A stretch of 7,039 nt of DNA from Methanothrix sp. (GTDB taxonomy: Archaea > Halobacteriota > Methanosarcinia > Methanotrichales > Methanotrichaceae): positions 1 through 7,039 of the forward strand of contig JAQTXY010000101.1 of the NCBI GenBank assembly GCA_028688535.1. The letters are read 5' to 3'. The translations under genes and the position numbers were made by a program. Shown one piece after another: positions 1 to 5,596 of the stretch. A model generated the notes under the pieces. The model did no database searches and had not been told where the DNA came from. It saw only the letters and a program-made list of their open reading frames with translations. The number at the start of each line of letters is the position of its first letter. Positions within the stretch are counted from its first letter, which is position 1.

Positions 1-2
1 TG

Positions 3-428
3 TCAATCATGGCGCTGGGAATGCTGGTTGCAGTGGGCGCCGCCTTGGATGGTATGGGCGATTTCAAATCTGCACCTCGTGATGGCGGACCTGATGGTTT
101 CGGTGGTCATGACGGTTTCGATGGTCGCGGTGATAATCATGATTTCGGCGGCCACAGATATTACGATTGGCTGAATCCTGGTGGCTATACGTATACTTAT
201 AGCTGGGGATATCCATCTTACTATTCAAGCTACTGGTATCCAACATATACTTACACCTATCCGACCTACTATTACACCACACCCGTTGTCTATCCAACAT
301 ATACTACCTACTACGATCCGGTAGTCTATGACCCCTGGTATGCAACCAATGTCTATGGATGGGGTGGAGCAAGCTACTACTATTCCAGTAGCTGGTCTTG
401 GTCTACTCATGGTGGATACTTCTTCTAA
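3..428 (+). CDS. Tyr/Gly-rich low-complexity, probably exported protein (5'-partial)
   Basis: I do not recognise a family. The frame is open to the left edge, so the true start is probably outside the window; the first in-window ATG is at 9. The first residues seen (SIMALGMLVAVGAALDG) look like the hydrophobic core and end of a signal peptide whose basic N-terminus is missing, which suggests export. Next comes a Gly/Asp/His-rich stretch with repeated DGF/GGHD-like units (roughly residues 25-50 from the ATG at 9). The remainder is dominated by Tyr, with Pro, Thr, Ser and Trp in motifs such as YPTYTYTYP, VVYPTY and DPVVYDP. I count about 27 Tyr in 139 residues and no Cys. The composition suggests a structural cell-surface or matrix protein, possibly fibrous; the Asp-rich segment could bind cations. 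Function is inference only. It is a convergent neighbour of the FKBP gene. Confidence 0.7.
   Translation, partial: SIMALGMLVAVGAALDGMGDFKSAPRDGGPDGFGGHDGFDGRGDNHDFGGHRYYDWLNPGGYTYTYSWGYPSYYSSYWYPTYTYTYPTYYYTTPVVYPTYTTYYDPVVYDPWYATNVYGWGGASYYYSSSWSWSTHGGYFF
237..305 (+). repeat. 15-bp direct repeat inside the Tyr-rich gene
   Basis: TATCCAACATATACT occurs at 237-251 and again at 291-305, in the same reading frame, with a period of 54 bp (18 codons). Each copy encodes YPTYT. This suggests the Tyr-rich segment grew by in-frame duplication of a short unit. Confidence 0.8.
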
Positions 429-453
429 AGATCCTGGAAAAGCGGTTTTGGAC

Positions 454-484
454 GCTGCCACCGGATGAGGTTTCTGGTGGCAGC
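454..484 (+). terminator. Hairpin downstream of the Tyr-rich gene
   Basis: GCTGCCACC (454-462) and GGTGGCAGC (476-484) form a perfect 9-bp GC-rich stem with a 13-nt loop, starting 26 bp after the stop codon at 426-428. It is followed only by a weak T-rich stretch (CTTTCATTT). It is probably a transcription terminator or a 3'-end stabilising structure. The rest of the gap up to 556 is AT-rich and holds no gene that I can see. Confidence 0.55.
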
Positions 485-516
485 CTTTCATTTGAAATAG
501 ATGTTATTTGCACAGC

Positions 517-538
517 AAAAAATTATTTATTAAAAAAA
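517..538 (-). terminator. Oligo-T tracts downstream of the FKBP gene
   Basis: Read on the minus strand, the region just past the FKBP stop has a run of seven T (538-532) and a run of six T (522-517). Runs of T without a required hairpin are the usual archaeal intrinsic termination signal. The first run starts about 19 nt beyond the stop codon. Confidence 0.5.
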
Positions 539-556
539 GGAAAGATAGCTATTCTA

Positions 557-1312
557 TTAAGCCTCTGTCTTATCCTCAGACTTCTGCTCTTGCGACGGGG
601 TTGCTTCTTCCAAAGGCTCCTTTGAAGGTGGCGAGATGAGTTCTGATGTAACGCGCTCACCGGTATGCTTCTCGACATAGTCTACCTCTTTGAGCCCCAG
701 GTGATGGATAATCATATCCGCCAGACCGCGCCTGATCATAAGCCACTCCTTGTAATAGGAGAGCTCCCACGGAACGGTAATTACAGCCACATCATCCTTT
801 ATTTCCGCCTCGAGATCCATGCGGGAAAAGGTCTTGATGAGGGCCTTGAGCTTCTCTTGCAGATCCTCGATGAACTCATTGATCTTGTATTCATAGACGA
901 TGGTCTTGTCGACCAGAGGGTGGTTGAAGTCAACGCTCACCTTTCGCCCGATTATTCTGGTGACGGTTCCAACCTTATTCTCAACCCCTACACGCATGCC
1001 TGGAACCGGTTTTTTGTCCTTAAACCTGGTTATAGGGACAATCTCAACTTTCTTGGGGTCCCGCAGTCCAAAAGCGCCCTCGGGTGGTATCTCCACCTTG
1101 CCACTGTAACCGACCTCTTTTCCGATCAGATCTTCTTCGAAGCCCTTCACGAGTTGGCCTGCGCCAATTACTATGAGGTGTGGCCCATACTGGGCCTCTT
1201 CGTCAAAAATTCCCTTCTCTGTGGCAACGTCCTTATCCGTGGCAGCAATTACCTGCCCATCAACGCTCTCCGTGTAATCAATTCTGATGAAATCGCCATT
1301 TTTCACAGTCAT
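557..1312 (-). CDS. Long archaeal FKBP-type peptidyl-prolyl cis-trans isomerase (FKBP26-like)
   Basis: Cytoplasmic prolyl isomerase and folding helper, 251 aa. The FKBP core is residues 5-81 and 124-145. Visible motifs are GDFIRIDYTESVDG (6-19), VIGAGQLVKGFEEDLIG (48-64) and IPPEGAFG (75-82). The sequence FNHPLVDKTIVYEYKI (129-144) returns to the FKBP fold after an inserted insert-in-flap chaperone domain (about 83-125). Residues 150-220 form the extra C-terminal domain of long archaeal FKBPs, followed by a Glu/Lys/Ser-rich tail (225-251) that is likely disordered. Family knowledge: such SlyD-like FKBPs couple isomerase activity to chaperone binding through the insert. The ATG at 1312 is supported by GGAG six bases upstream. 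The gene follows pyrI on the same strand but has its own TATA box in the 85-bp gap, so it is probably transcribed separately. Confidence 0.93.
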   Translation of the reverse strand: MTVKNGDFIRIDYTESVDGQVIAATDKDVATEKGIFDEEAQYGPHLIVIGAGQLVKGFEEDLIGKEVGYSGKVEIPPEGAFGLRDPKKVEIVPITRFKDKKPVPGMRVGVENKVGTVTRIIGRKVSVDFNHPLVDKTIVYEYKINEFIEDLQEKLKALIKTFSRMDLEAEIKDDVAVITVPWELSYYKEWLMIRRGLADMIIHHLGLKEVDYVEKHTGERVTSELISPPSKEPLEEATPSQEQKSEDKTEA

Positions 1313-1376
1313 CTTTTACTCCATCCTAAGCCTAAATGAACTTCAACTAATCCGGGGCAAGACATGCCTTAAACCT

Positions 1377-1390
1377 GATTTATACTTTCG
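1377..1390 (-). promoter_or_regulatory. Promoter (BRE + TATA) of the FKBP gene
   Basis: On the minus strand CGAAAGTATAAATC (1390-1377) combines a purine-rich BRE-like element with TATAAAT. A start site 25 bp downstream would lie near 1356, giving a leader of about 43 nt that contains the GGAG at 1322-1319. The element begins 7 bp beyond the pyrI stop codon. Confidence 0.55.
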
Positions 1391-1397
1391 CATTCGT

Positions 1398-1877
1398 TCA
1401 GATCAAGTATTCTGCGATTCTGTCGGTGAGAGGTTGCTCACAATAGAGGCAGCGCAACAAGACCGGGTTCTTGGTCTTGACAAGCATCCTGGATTTAATG
1501 GGCTCAAGGGTATTGGAGATGCAATTGGGATTCTGGCAGCGCACCACACCCACGATCTCATCGGGCAAATCCACAGTTCGCTTTTCAATGACTTTGCCGT
1601 CCCGTATGATATTAATGGATGCCGCCGGGGCAATTAATGCGATCCGGTTCACCTCTTCCTCGAATAGCTCTCGGTCCTCCACCTTAACGATGTCTTTCTT
1701 ACAGAGTTTCCTGCTCTCCACGTTCATGACCACGGAGACTGTCGCGTCTGTGGTGCCGGCAATTCCCAGGATCTTGAGAACATTGAGCGCCTGGCCTCCG
1801 GCGATGTGGTCAATCACCGTTCCGTTGTTGATGGGCTTTACTCGCAGTCCCTTTTGCTCCTCTTTGATCTCGGACAT
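1398..1877 (-). CDS. pyrI: Aspartate carbamoyltransferase regulatory chain
   Basis: Regulatory, non-catalytic chain of aspartate transcarbamoylase, 159 aa, close to the usual 150-155. The N-terminal allosteric nucleotide-binding domain contains LRVKPINNGTVIDHI (11-25), then the family-typical GGQALNVLKILGI (27-39). The C-terminal zinc domain carries Cys114, Cys119, Cys143 and Cys146. The spacing C-x4-C-x23-C-x2-C is identical to that of the E. coli chain, and this site clamps the chain to the catalytic trimer. Known role: CTP feedback inhibition and ATP activation in the catalytic/regulatory holoenzyme. The start codon lies one base after the pyrB stop (TAA-A-ATG), so the two genes are translated from one message, probably coupled. 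A purine-rich GGGGGA stretch at the end of pyrB can serve as its ribosome binding site. Confidence 0.96.
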   Translation of the reverse strand: MSEIKEEQKGLRVKPINNGTVIDHIAGGQALNVLKILGIAGTTDATVSVVMNVESRKLCKKDIVKVEDRELFEEEVNRIALIAPAASINIIRDGKVIEKRTVDLPDEIVGVVRCQNPNCISNTLEPIKSRMLVKTKNPVLLRCLYCEQPLTDRIAEYLI

Positions 1878-1878
1878 T

Positions 1879-2799
1879 TTAGCTTCCCCCGCCGATAAGC
1901 ATTTTCAGAAGAGCCATGCGAACGGGAACGCCATAAAATGACTGCTGGAAGTAGCGAGCATGCGGCGTATCATCAACTGAGGGGGCAATCTCGTCCACCC
2001 GGGGCAAAGGATGCATGACAATGAGCCCCTCTCTTGCCCCGGCCATGAATTCGGGCGTGATCCTATAGCAGCTGGCCACTTTATTATACTCTACCGGGTC
2101 TGGGAACCTCTCGCGCTGAATGCGGGTCATGTAAAGAACATCCACTTTGTTGATCACCTCTCCCAGGTCACAGGTCTCGCGAACGCGAGTTCCCTTGCTG
2201 GATAGATCCGACTTTATGGAATCGGGCATTCTCAGGCTGGCGGGAGAGACCAGAGTGATATCGGCTCCGAAAAGTGAGAGGGCATAAGCCAGAGAGTGAA
2301 CCGTGCGGCCGTACTTCAGGTCGCCTACAAGAGCAATGCTCAGATTCTCCAGATGGCTCTCTTTTTTGATGGTGTAGAGGTCCAGAAGTGTCTGAGTGGG
2401 ATGATGGCCGGCTCCATCACCGGCGTTGAGTACGGGCACAGGTGAGAACTGGGATGCGAGGCGGGCCGAGCCTTCTTTGGGATGACGTATAACGAGGGCA
2501 TCGGCATAGCCGCCAATGACCCGTACTGTGTCCGCCAGCGACTCGCCTTTAGAGATGGATGACCCCTCCGCGGGCCCCAGGTTGATGACGCCTCCCCCCA
2601 AACGTTTCATAGCGGTCTCAAATGACATGCGCGTTCTGGTAGAGGGCTCAAAGAAAAGCAGAGCCAGGATTTTGCCTGCCATCATATCGCTCTTCTGTCC
2701 TCGCGCATAAGGCTCCAGGGATGCAGCCAGATCGAGGACGGAGTCGATCTCCTCTCTGGAGAACTCTCGCATGGTGAGCACATGTCTCTTCATGAACAT
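1879..2799 (-). CDS. pyrB: Aspartate carbamoyltransferase catalytic chain
   Basis: Catalyses carbamoyl phosphate + L-aspartate to N-carbamoyl-L-aspartate, the committed step of de novo pyrimidine synthesis in the cytoplasm. It has 306 aa, the normal length. The carbamoyl-phosphate domain has FFEPSTRTR (49-57), SISKGES with Lys84 (81-87), Arg105 in VIRHP and HPTQ (133-136). The aspartate domain has GDLKYGRTVHSL (159-170), MTRIQRERF (224-232) and HPLPR (263-267). All catalytic positions I can check are present, so the enzyme should be active. The ATG at 2799 is preceded six bases upstream by GAGATGG; a second ATG two codons later (2793) is possible but worse spaced. It forms an operon with pyrI and diverges from the methyltransferase gene. 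Confidence 0.97.
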   Translation of the reverse strand: MFMKRHVLTMREFSREEIDSVLDLAASLEPYARGQKSDMMAGKILALLFFEPSTRTRMSFETAMKRLGGGVINLGPAEGSSISKGESLADTVRVIGGYADALVIRHPKEGSARLASQFSPVPVLNAGDGAGHHPTQTLLDLYTIKKESHLENLSIALVGDLKYGRTVHSLAYALSLFGADITLVSPASLRMPDSIKSDLSSKGTRVRETCDLGEVINKVDVLYMTRIQRERFPDPVEYNKVASCYRITPEFMAGAREGLIVMHPLPRVDEIAPSVDDTPHARYFQQSFYGVPVRMALLKMLIGGGS

Positions 2800-2839
2800 G
2801 CTTTACCATCTCAATTTCTGAGATAATAAGTCTTCCACC

Positions 2840-2848
2840 TATATCTTA
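2840..2848 (-). promoter_or_regulatory. Candidate TATA box of pyrBI
   Basis: Minus-strand TAAGATATA (2848-2840) lies 41 bp upstream of the pyrB ATG. A start site about 25 bp downstream would leave a short leader of roughly 16 nt containing GAGATGG (2812-2806). The plus-strand reading TATATCTTA could also serve the divergent methyltransferase gene if that gene starts at 2887. Confidence 0.4.
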
Positions 2849-2928
2849 TGCCATCTCATCTAGTACCGTGAGAGCGAAATAGGCCAATGTCTCGATTATT
2901 ATTTCAAGACTTGCTAGTTTGCAATTAT

Positions 2929-2932
2929 GAGG
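2929..2932 (+). promoter_or_regulatory. Ribosome binding site that favours the 2941 start of the methyltransferase
   Basis: GAGG lies 8 bases before the ATG at 2941. The alternative in-frame ATG at 2887, which would add 18 residues, has no comparable site close upstream. An AT-rich box at 2896-2904 (TTATTATTT) would place a start site just before this GAGG. Confidence 0.5.
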
Positions 2933-2940
2933 CAAAGCCC

Positions 2941-4020
2941 ATGAATAACGAATCACAACAGTATTCGCCAACGATGACCGCGGATTATAGTCGTATCTCA
3001 GATACAGCTCGTGCAGTGAATGCCGAGGTTATGCCCAGGATGACCTCTTACATCAAGAGCATCTCGCCGCAGATCGCTGCCATGAGCGCCGACGAGGTAT
3101 TTTTGATAGCCGATTACGGGGCTGCAGACGGTGTGAATTCCAGCGAGTTGTTTGAAGAGGTTATCTGCCTGATTCATGAGATCAATCCATCGCTTGCCAT
3201 CAAATTGGTCTATATCGATCTGGCTGACCCGGCAAATTTTCTTGCGTTCTGGGATACCTCGGCTTTGGCGAAGCTAGAGCACGTAGAGGCCCAGTACATC
3301 CAGCGGTCCTTTTACGAACCATTTCCTGAGATAAAAGGCAAACTGCAGATCGGTTTTTCCTCCACTGCATTGCACTGGATGAATGCCAAAACGGTTGAAG
3401 CTGATTTTTTTCGCCACCCTATCTGCATCCAACCCAACCAGCTCCCTGATCATGAACGCAGAGGGTTTGCAGAAAAATGGAAGGATGATTTTCGGACCTT
3501 TTTGCAGGAATGTTCCTTGTCGCTGGTTAAGGGAGGTGCTTTGTTTCTGGCCAATCTCGCCAATCTGGGAGAAAGCCGGTGGCCAGCGTCACCTGGGTAT
3601 AACAATCTCCGGGACATTTGCCAGGAGCTCTATGTGGAGAGGAAGCTTTCCAAAGCAGAGCTGGAGGCCATTTTCATACCGGATTACTTTGCAGCGCCTC
3701 ATGAAATGTCAGTTTTGCTGGATGAAGACGATCTTGGGAGTTGTTTTGCAGTCAACGCCGTTGATCCCTTGACCGTGCCGTGCGCCTATTTCTCCAAAGC
3801 GCAGGACAAGCTGGAGGACACAGAGGTGCGGTCTAAGCTTGCCGCTACCCTGGCAAGTGTTGTCAGGGCTTGGAGCGAATCGTCCATGCAAATCGGATTA
3901 TACCCAGATAATAAAGAGTTGATTGAAGTGATTTATCGACGGCTGCAAGACAAGTTCTATGAGAAACCCGAGGGTTTGCCCTATCAATACTGCCTGATCG
4001 AGATGGTAAAAAAGATATGA
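2941..4020 (+). CDS. SABATH-like SAM-dependent carboxyl methyltransferase
   Basis: Probable small-molecule O-methyltransferase using S-adenosylmethionine, 359 aa from this start (377 aa from the upstream ATG at 2887). Motifs, numbered from 2887: a motif I loop ADYGAADGVNS (75-85), which parallels the ADLGCSSGPNT loop of the family; an acidic strand end VYIDLAD (108-114) for the SAM ribose; SFYEPFP (141-147) followed by SSTALHWMN (158-166), matching the family signature of a Phe/Tyr-Pro turn and then SS-x-x-LHW-h-S; DDFRTFLQECSLSLVKGGALFL (200-221) is the usual helix-strand after it; IPDYFAAPHEM (264-274) matches the conserved 'P-x-Y-x-x-x-x-E' region. Known members methylate carboxylates such as salicylate, jasmonate or benzoate; the substrate here is unknown. 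It is monocistronic and diverges from pyrB. It converges on the RNase P RNA gene with only 32 bp between them, and no clear T-rich terminator is seen. Confidence 0.75.
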   Translation: MNNESQQYSPTMTADYSRISDTARAVNAEVMPRMTSYIKSISPQIAAMSADEVFLIADYGAADGVNSSELFEEVICLIHEINPSLAIKLVYIDLADPANFLAFWDTSALAKLEHVEAQYIQRSFYEPFPEIKGKLQIGFSSTALHWMNAKTVEADFFRHPICIQPNQLPDHERRGFAEKWKDDFRTFLQECSLSLVKGGALFLANLANLGESRWPASPGYNNLRDICQELYVERKLSKAELEAIFIPDYFAAPHEMSVLLDEDDLGSCFAVNAVDPLTVPCAYFSKAQDKLEDTEVRSKLAATLASVVRAWSESSMQIGLYPDNKELIEVIYRRLQDKFYEKPEGLPYQYCLIEMVKKI

Positions 4021-4052
4021 GGAGAACGGTTGAAATTCTAAGTGATAAATAA

Positions 4053-4357
4053 CGAGTGAGGAGAGTAAGCCCCCTTCTGTTCTTTGACGGCATTCAGCTT
4101 AGCGCCATACCCGAGCTTGGCTGGACGTCCGTGATTTCAGCTCTATTTTGGCTTGCACCCACAGGGTTTCGCCGTTTCATCCGCCACCCGCGCGACCTCA
4201 ACCTTGCGGCATCATCGCATTAACGCGGAGCGGTCTCGTTTCTGTGCCAGAGCCGGAGCTCTCGCCCCACATCCTTTGGGATGTCTGTGTGTCCAGTGGT
4301 GGAGGGACTTTCCACACCGGCCAGAGTTGGCCAGCGGCAGCCGCCCTTCCTCTCTCG
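4053..4357 (-). ncRNA. rnpB: RNase P RNA (archaeal)
   Basis: Catalytic RNA that removes tRNA 5' leaders, about 305 nt, a normal archaeal size. Read on the minus strand, the 5' region has the universal core GGAAAGTCC (4313-4305). The 3' end has ACAGAA (4080-4075) followed by GGGGGCTTAC (4074-4065), the conserved CR-V/P2 region. The internal GCAAGCCAAAATAG (4156-4143) matches the conserved 'GCAAG-CCAAAUAG' block. The ends pair as helix P1: CGAGAGAGGA (4357-4348) with TCCTCACTCG (4062-4053), nine pairs and one A-A mismatch. Local hairpins include CATCC-CAAA-GGATG (4283-4270) and AGAGC-TCCG-GCTCT (4262-4249). Exact ends are set by P1 and could be off by a few bases. It lies between the methyltransferase (convergent) and rlmE (divergent). 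Reading frames across it are not genes. Confidence 0.93.
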
Positions 4358-4380
4358 CTGCTGCATAGGTCCATGGCGCA

Positions 4381-4389
4381 GTTTATAAC
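4381..4389 (-). promoter_or_regulatory. TATA box of the RNase P RNA gene
   Basis: Minus-strand GTTATAAAC (4389-4381) is centred about 28 bp upstream of the predicted RNA 5' end at 4357. This is the expected archaeal TATA-to-start distance and supports that end independently of helix P1. Confidence 0.6.
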
Positions 4390-4420
4390 GCCTTCGCTTC
4401 TCATGGCAACAGCCGTTCGG

Positions 4421-4433
4421 GCAAATCTTTATC
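4421..4433 (+). promoter_or_regulatory. Candidate promoter of rlmE
   Basis: GCAAATCTTTATC has a BRE-like GCAAAT followed by a TATA-like CTTTATC. A start site 25-30 bp downstream falls at about 4455-4460, at or just before the ATG at 4460. The message would then be leaderless or nearly so, which fits the absence of a Shine-Dalgarno sequence there. Confidence 0.4.
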
Positions 4434-4459
4434 ACGGGACGATGGCATTCTACTTTGAA

Positions 4460-5230
4460 ATGGCCCGAGATCAGAGAGATCACTACTACCGTCTGGCAAA
4501 ACAAGAGGGCTACAGAGCCCGCTCTGCCTATAAGCTGCTACAGATCAATGAGAAGTTTCACATCATCAAGCGAGGGGACAGTGTGGTCGATCTGGGGGCT
4601 GCGCCTGGCGGCTGGCTGCAGGTGGCAGCCAAGCTTTCCGGCGGCAGCATTGTGGGCGTAGACCTGGAGGGCATAGCGCCCATCCCCGGAGTGAAGACCT
4701 TTGTAGCGGATATAACCCATGAGAGCACTGTAGACCTGGTCAAGGATGCTCTGGGGGGGGATGCGGATGTGGTGATATGTGATGCTGCGCCTAATCTTAC
4801 CGGTGCCTGGCACAGGGATCATGCCGTCTCCGTCGACTTGGCCCGCTCGGCGCTGAAAATAGCCAAGAAGCTGCTGAAGCCTCGGGGAAATTTTGTAGTC
4901 AAAGTCTTTCAGGGTGACCTGTTCCTGGACTATTTGAACGAGGTCCGAAAAGAGTTCTCATCCGTTCACGCCCATTCGCCGCTTGCATCCAGAAAGGAGA
5001 GCGCTGAGACCTATGTGGTGGCCAAGAAGCTGCTCACCAGCCCAGTGAGGAGAGGCGATATGCTGGATGTGCAGATCGAGTATTTGGGAAAATCAGGAGA
5101 CGGTGTAGCCATAGTAGAAGGCTTCGCGATCATTGTGCGTAAAGCGCAGCAGGGTGAGAAGCTGCGGGTGAAAATCGATGCAGTGAAGCCCAATTTTGCC
5201 TTCGCCGATATATTGGAGAGAAAGGGTTAA
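4460..5230 (+). CDS. rlmE: RlmE/FtsJ-family 23S rRNA 2'-O-ribose methyltransferase with TRAM domain
   Basis: Transfers a methyl group from SAM to a ribose 2'-OH of 23S rRNA (the U2552-equivalent position in family members), late in large-subunit assembly. It has 256 aa. The N-terminus RDQRDHYYRLAKQEGYRARSAYKL is typical. The SAM loop is DLGAAPGGW (44-52). The K-D-K-E catalytic tetrad is Lys25, Asp108 (CDAAPN), Lys148 (VKVFQG) and Glu183 (SAETYVV). A TRAM RNA-binding domain fills about 196-252, as in archaeal members. I chose the ATG at 4460 because family homology begins there; ATG 4442 would add six residues. Anything further upstream reads through rnpB and has no homology. The gene ends in tandem TAA TAA. 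A run of eight G (4753-4760) encodes Leu-Gly-Gly and does not break the frame. albA follows after 42 bp. Confidence 0.93.
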   Translation: MARDQRDHYYRLAKQEGYRARSAYKLLQINEKFHIIKRGDSVVDLGAAPGGWLQVAAKLSGGSIVGVDLEGIAPIPGVKTFVADITHESTVDLVKDALGGDADVVICDAAPNLTGAWHRDHAVSVDLARSALKIAKKLLKPRGNFVVKVFQGDLFLDYLNEVRKEFSSVHAHSPLASRKESAETYVVAKKLLTSPVRRGDMLDVQIEYLGKSGDGVAIVEGFAIIVRKAQQGEKLRVKIDAVKPNFAFADILERKG

Positions 5231-5235
5231 TAACC
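5225..5235 (+). promoter_or_regulatory. Inverted repeat at the rlmE stop, possible albA promoter element
   Basis: GGTTA-A-TAACC is a perfect 5-bp inverted repeat spanning the rlmE stop. It contains a TATA-like TTAATAAC about 40 bp before the albA ATG. It could be an internal promoter for the abundant Alba protein. The evidence is only composition and spacing. Confidence 0.25.
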
Positions 5236-5272
5236 TGTCCAAGAAAAGCGGAGGGAAAGAAAGGGCGATGCT

Positions 5273-5548
5273 ATGGAAGACAATGCCGTGATTTTTGTTG
5301 GTGACAAACCAGTCATGAACTATGTTCTTGCCGTAATGACCCAATTCAACAAGCCGGTCTCCACAGTAACGCTGAAGGCCAGGGGACGTGCTATCTCCCG
5401 GGCAGTGGATGCGGCAGAGATAACAAGGAATCGATTTATGCTCAACATAATAGTCAAAAACATAACCATCGGCACGGAGTCCATCCCGAGCGAGGATGGC
5501 AAAACTGTGAACGTATCTTCCATGGAGATCTTGCTATCCAAGACCTGA
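5273..5548 (+). CDS. albA: Alba family DNA/RNA-binding chromatin protein
   Basis: Small basic nucleic-acid-binding protein that coats archaeal DNA as dimers and also binds RNA; 91 aa, the normal family length. The signature runs [22 protein letters not shown] at residues 7-24, with Lys12 at the position of the DNA-contacting, acetylatable lysine. It is followed by [17 protein letters not shown] (34-50) and the hairpin segment [12 protein letters not shown] (55-66). The end [11 protein letters not shown] completes the fold. The ATG at 5273 has GGG seven bases upstream; a stronger GGAGGG at 5250-5255 is 17 bases away. An out-of-frame ATG at 5268 is not used by this frame. The gene is 42 bp after rlmE and may be co-transcribed with it. 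Confidence 0.96.
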   Translation: MEDNAVIFVGDKPVMNYVLAVMTQFNKPVSTVTLKARGRAISRAVDAAEITRNRFMLNIIVKNITIGTESIPSEDGKTVNVSSMEILLSKT

Positions 5549-5557
5549 TTAAATTAA

Positions 5558-5576
5558 TAATATGCTCTACATATTA
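5558..5576. terminator. AT-rich inverted repeat between convergent genes
   Basis: TAATATG (5558-5564) and CATATTA (5570-5576) form a perfect 7-bp stem with loop CTCTA, in the 48-bp gap between the stops of albA and the membrane-protein gene. It can fold in both transcripts, so a bidirectional terminator is plausible. A second, weaker 5-bp repeat TACTT/AAGTA (5575-5579 and 5586-5590) follows. No long T run accompanies either. Confidence 0.4.
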
Positions 5577-5596
5577 CTTCGGCGCAAGTAGCGGGC

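Noticed and set aside
665..1339. Long plus-strand open frame of 224 aa opposite the FKBP gene
   Set aside because: It lies wholly antisense to a clearly recognisable FKBP gene and shows no family features; it is a codon-bias shadow.
1313..1397. Possible riboswitch or attenuator in the pyrI-FKBP gap
   Set aside because: Only a 4-bp stem (GGCA/TGCC) is visible; the gap is better explained by a BRE/TATA promoter and a ribosome binding site.
1471..1941. Plus-strand open frame of 156 aa opposite pyrI
   Set aside because: Antisense to pyrI, whose zinc cysteines and length are intact; no plausible motifs.
2887..2940. Upstream ATG start for the methyltransferase, adding 18 residues
   Set aside because: No ribosome binding site nearby, while the ATG at 2941 has GAGG at 8 bases; retained only as an alternative.
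4148..4459. Plus-strand N-terminal extension giving RlmE a 360-aa form from a TTG start
   Set aside because: The added residues have no RlmE homology, are low-complexity and Pro/Ser-rich, and lie over the minus-strand RNase P RNA gene and its promoter. Family homology starts at ATG 4460.
4220..4504. Minus-strand open frame of 94 aa overlapping rnpB and the rlmE start
   Set aside because: It is the RNA-coding strand of RNase P RNA read as protein; no protein motifs and no ribosome binding site.
4753..4760. Run of eight G in rlmE, possible slippage or phase-variation site
   Set aside because: The frame is intact on both sides and catalytic residues lie before and after it; one such tract in a housekeeping gene is not evidence of phase variation, though it is a spot for sequencing error.
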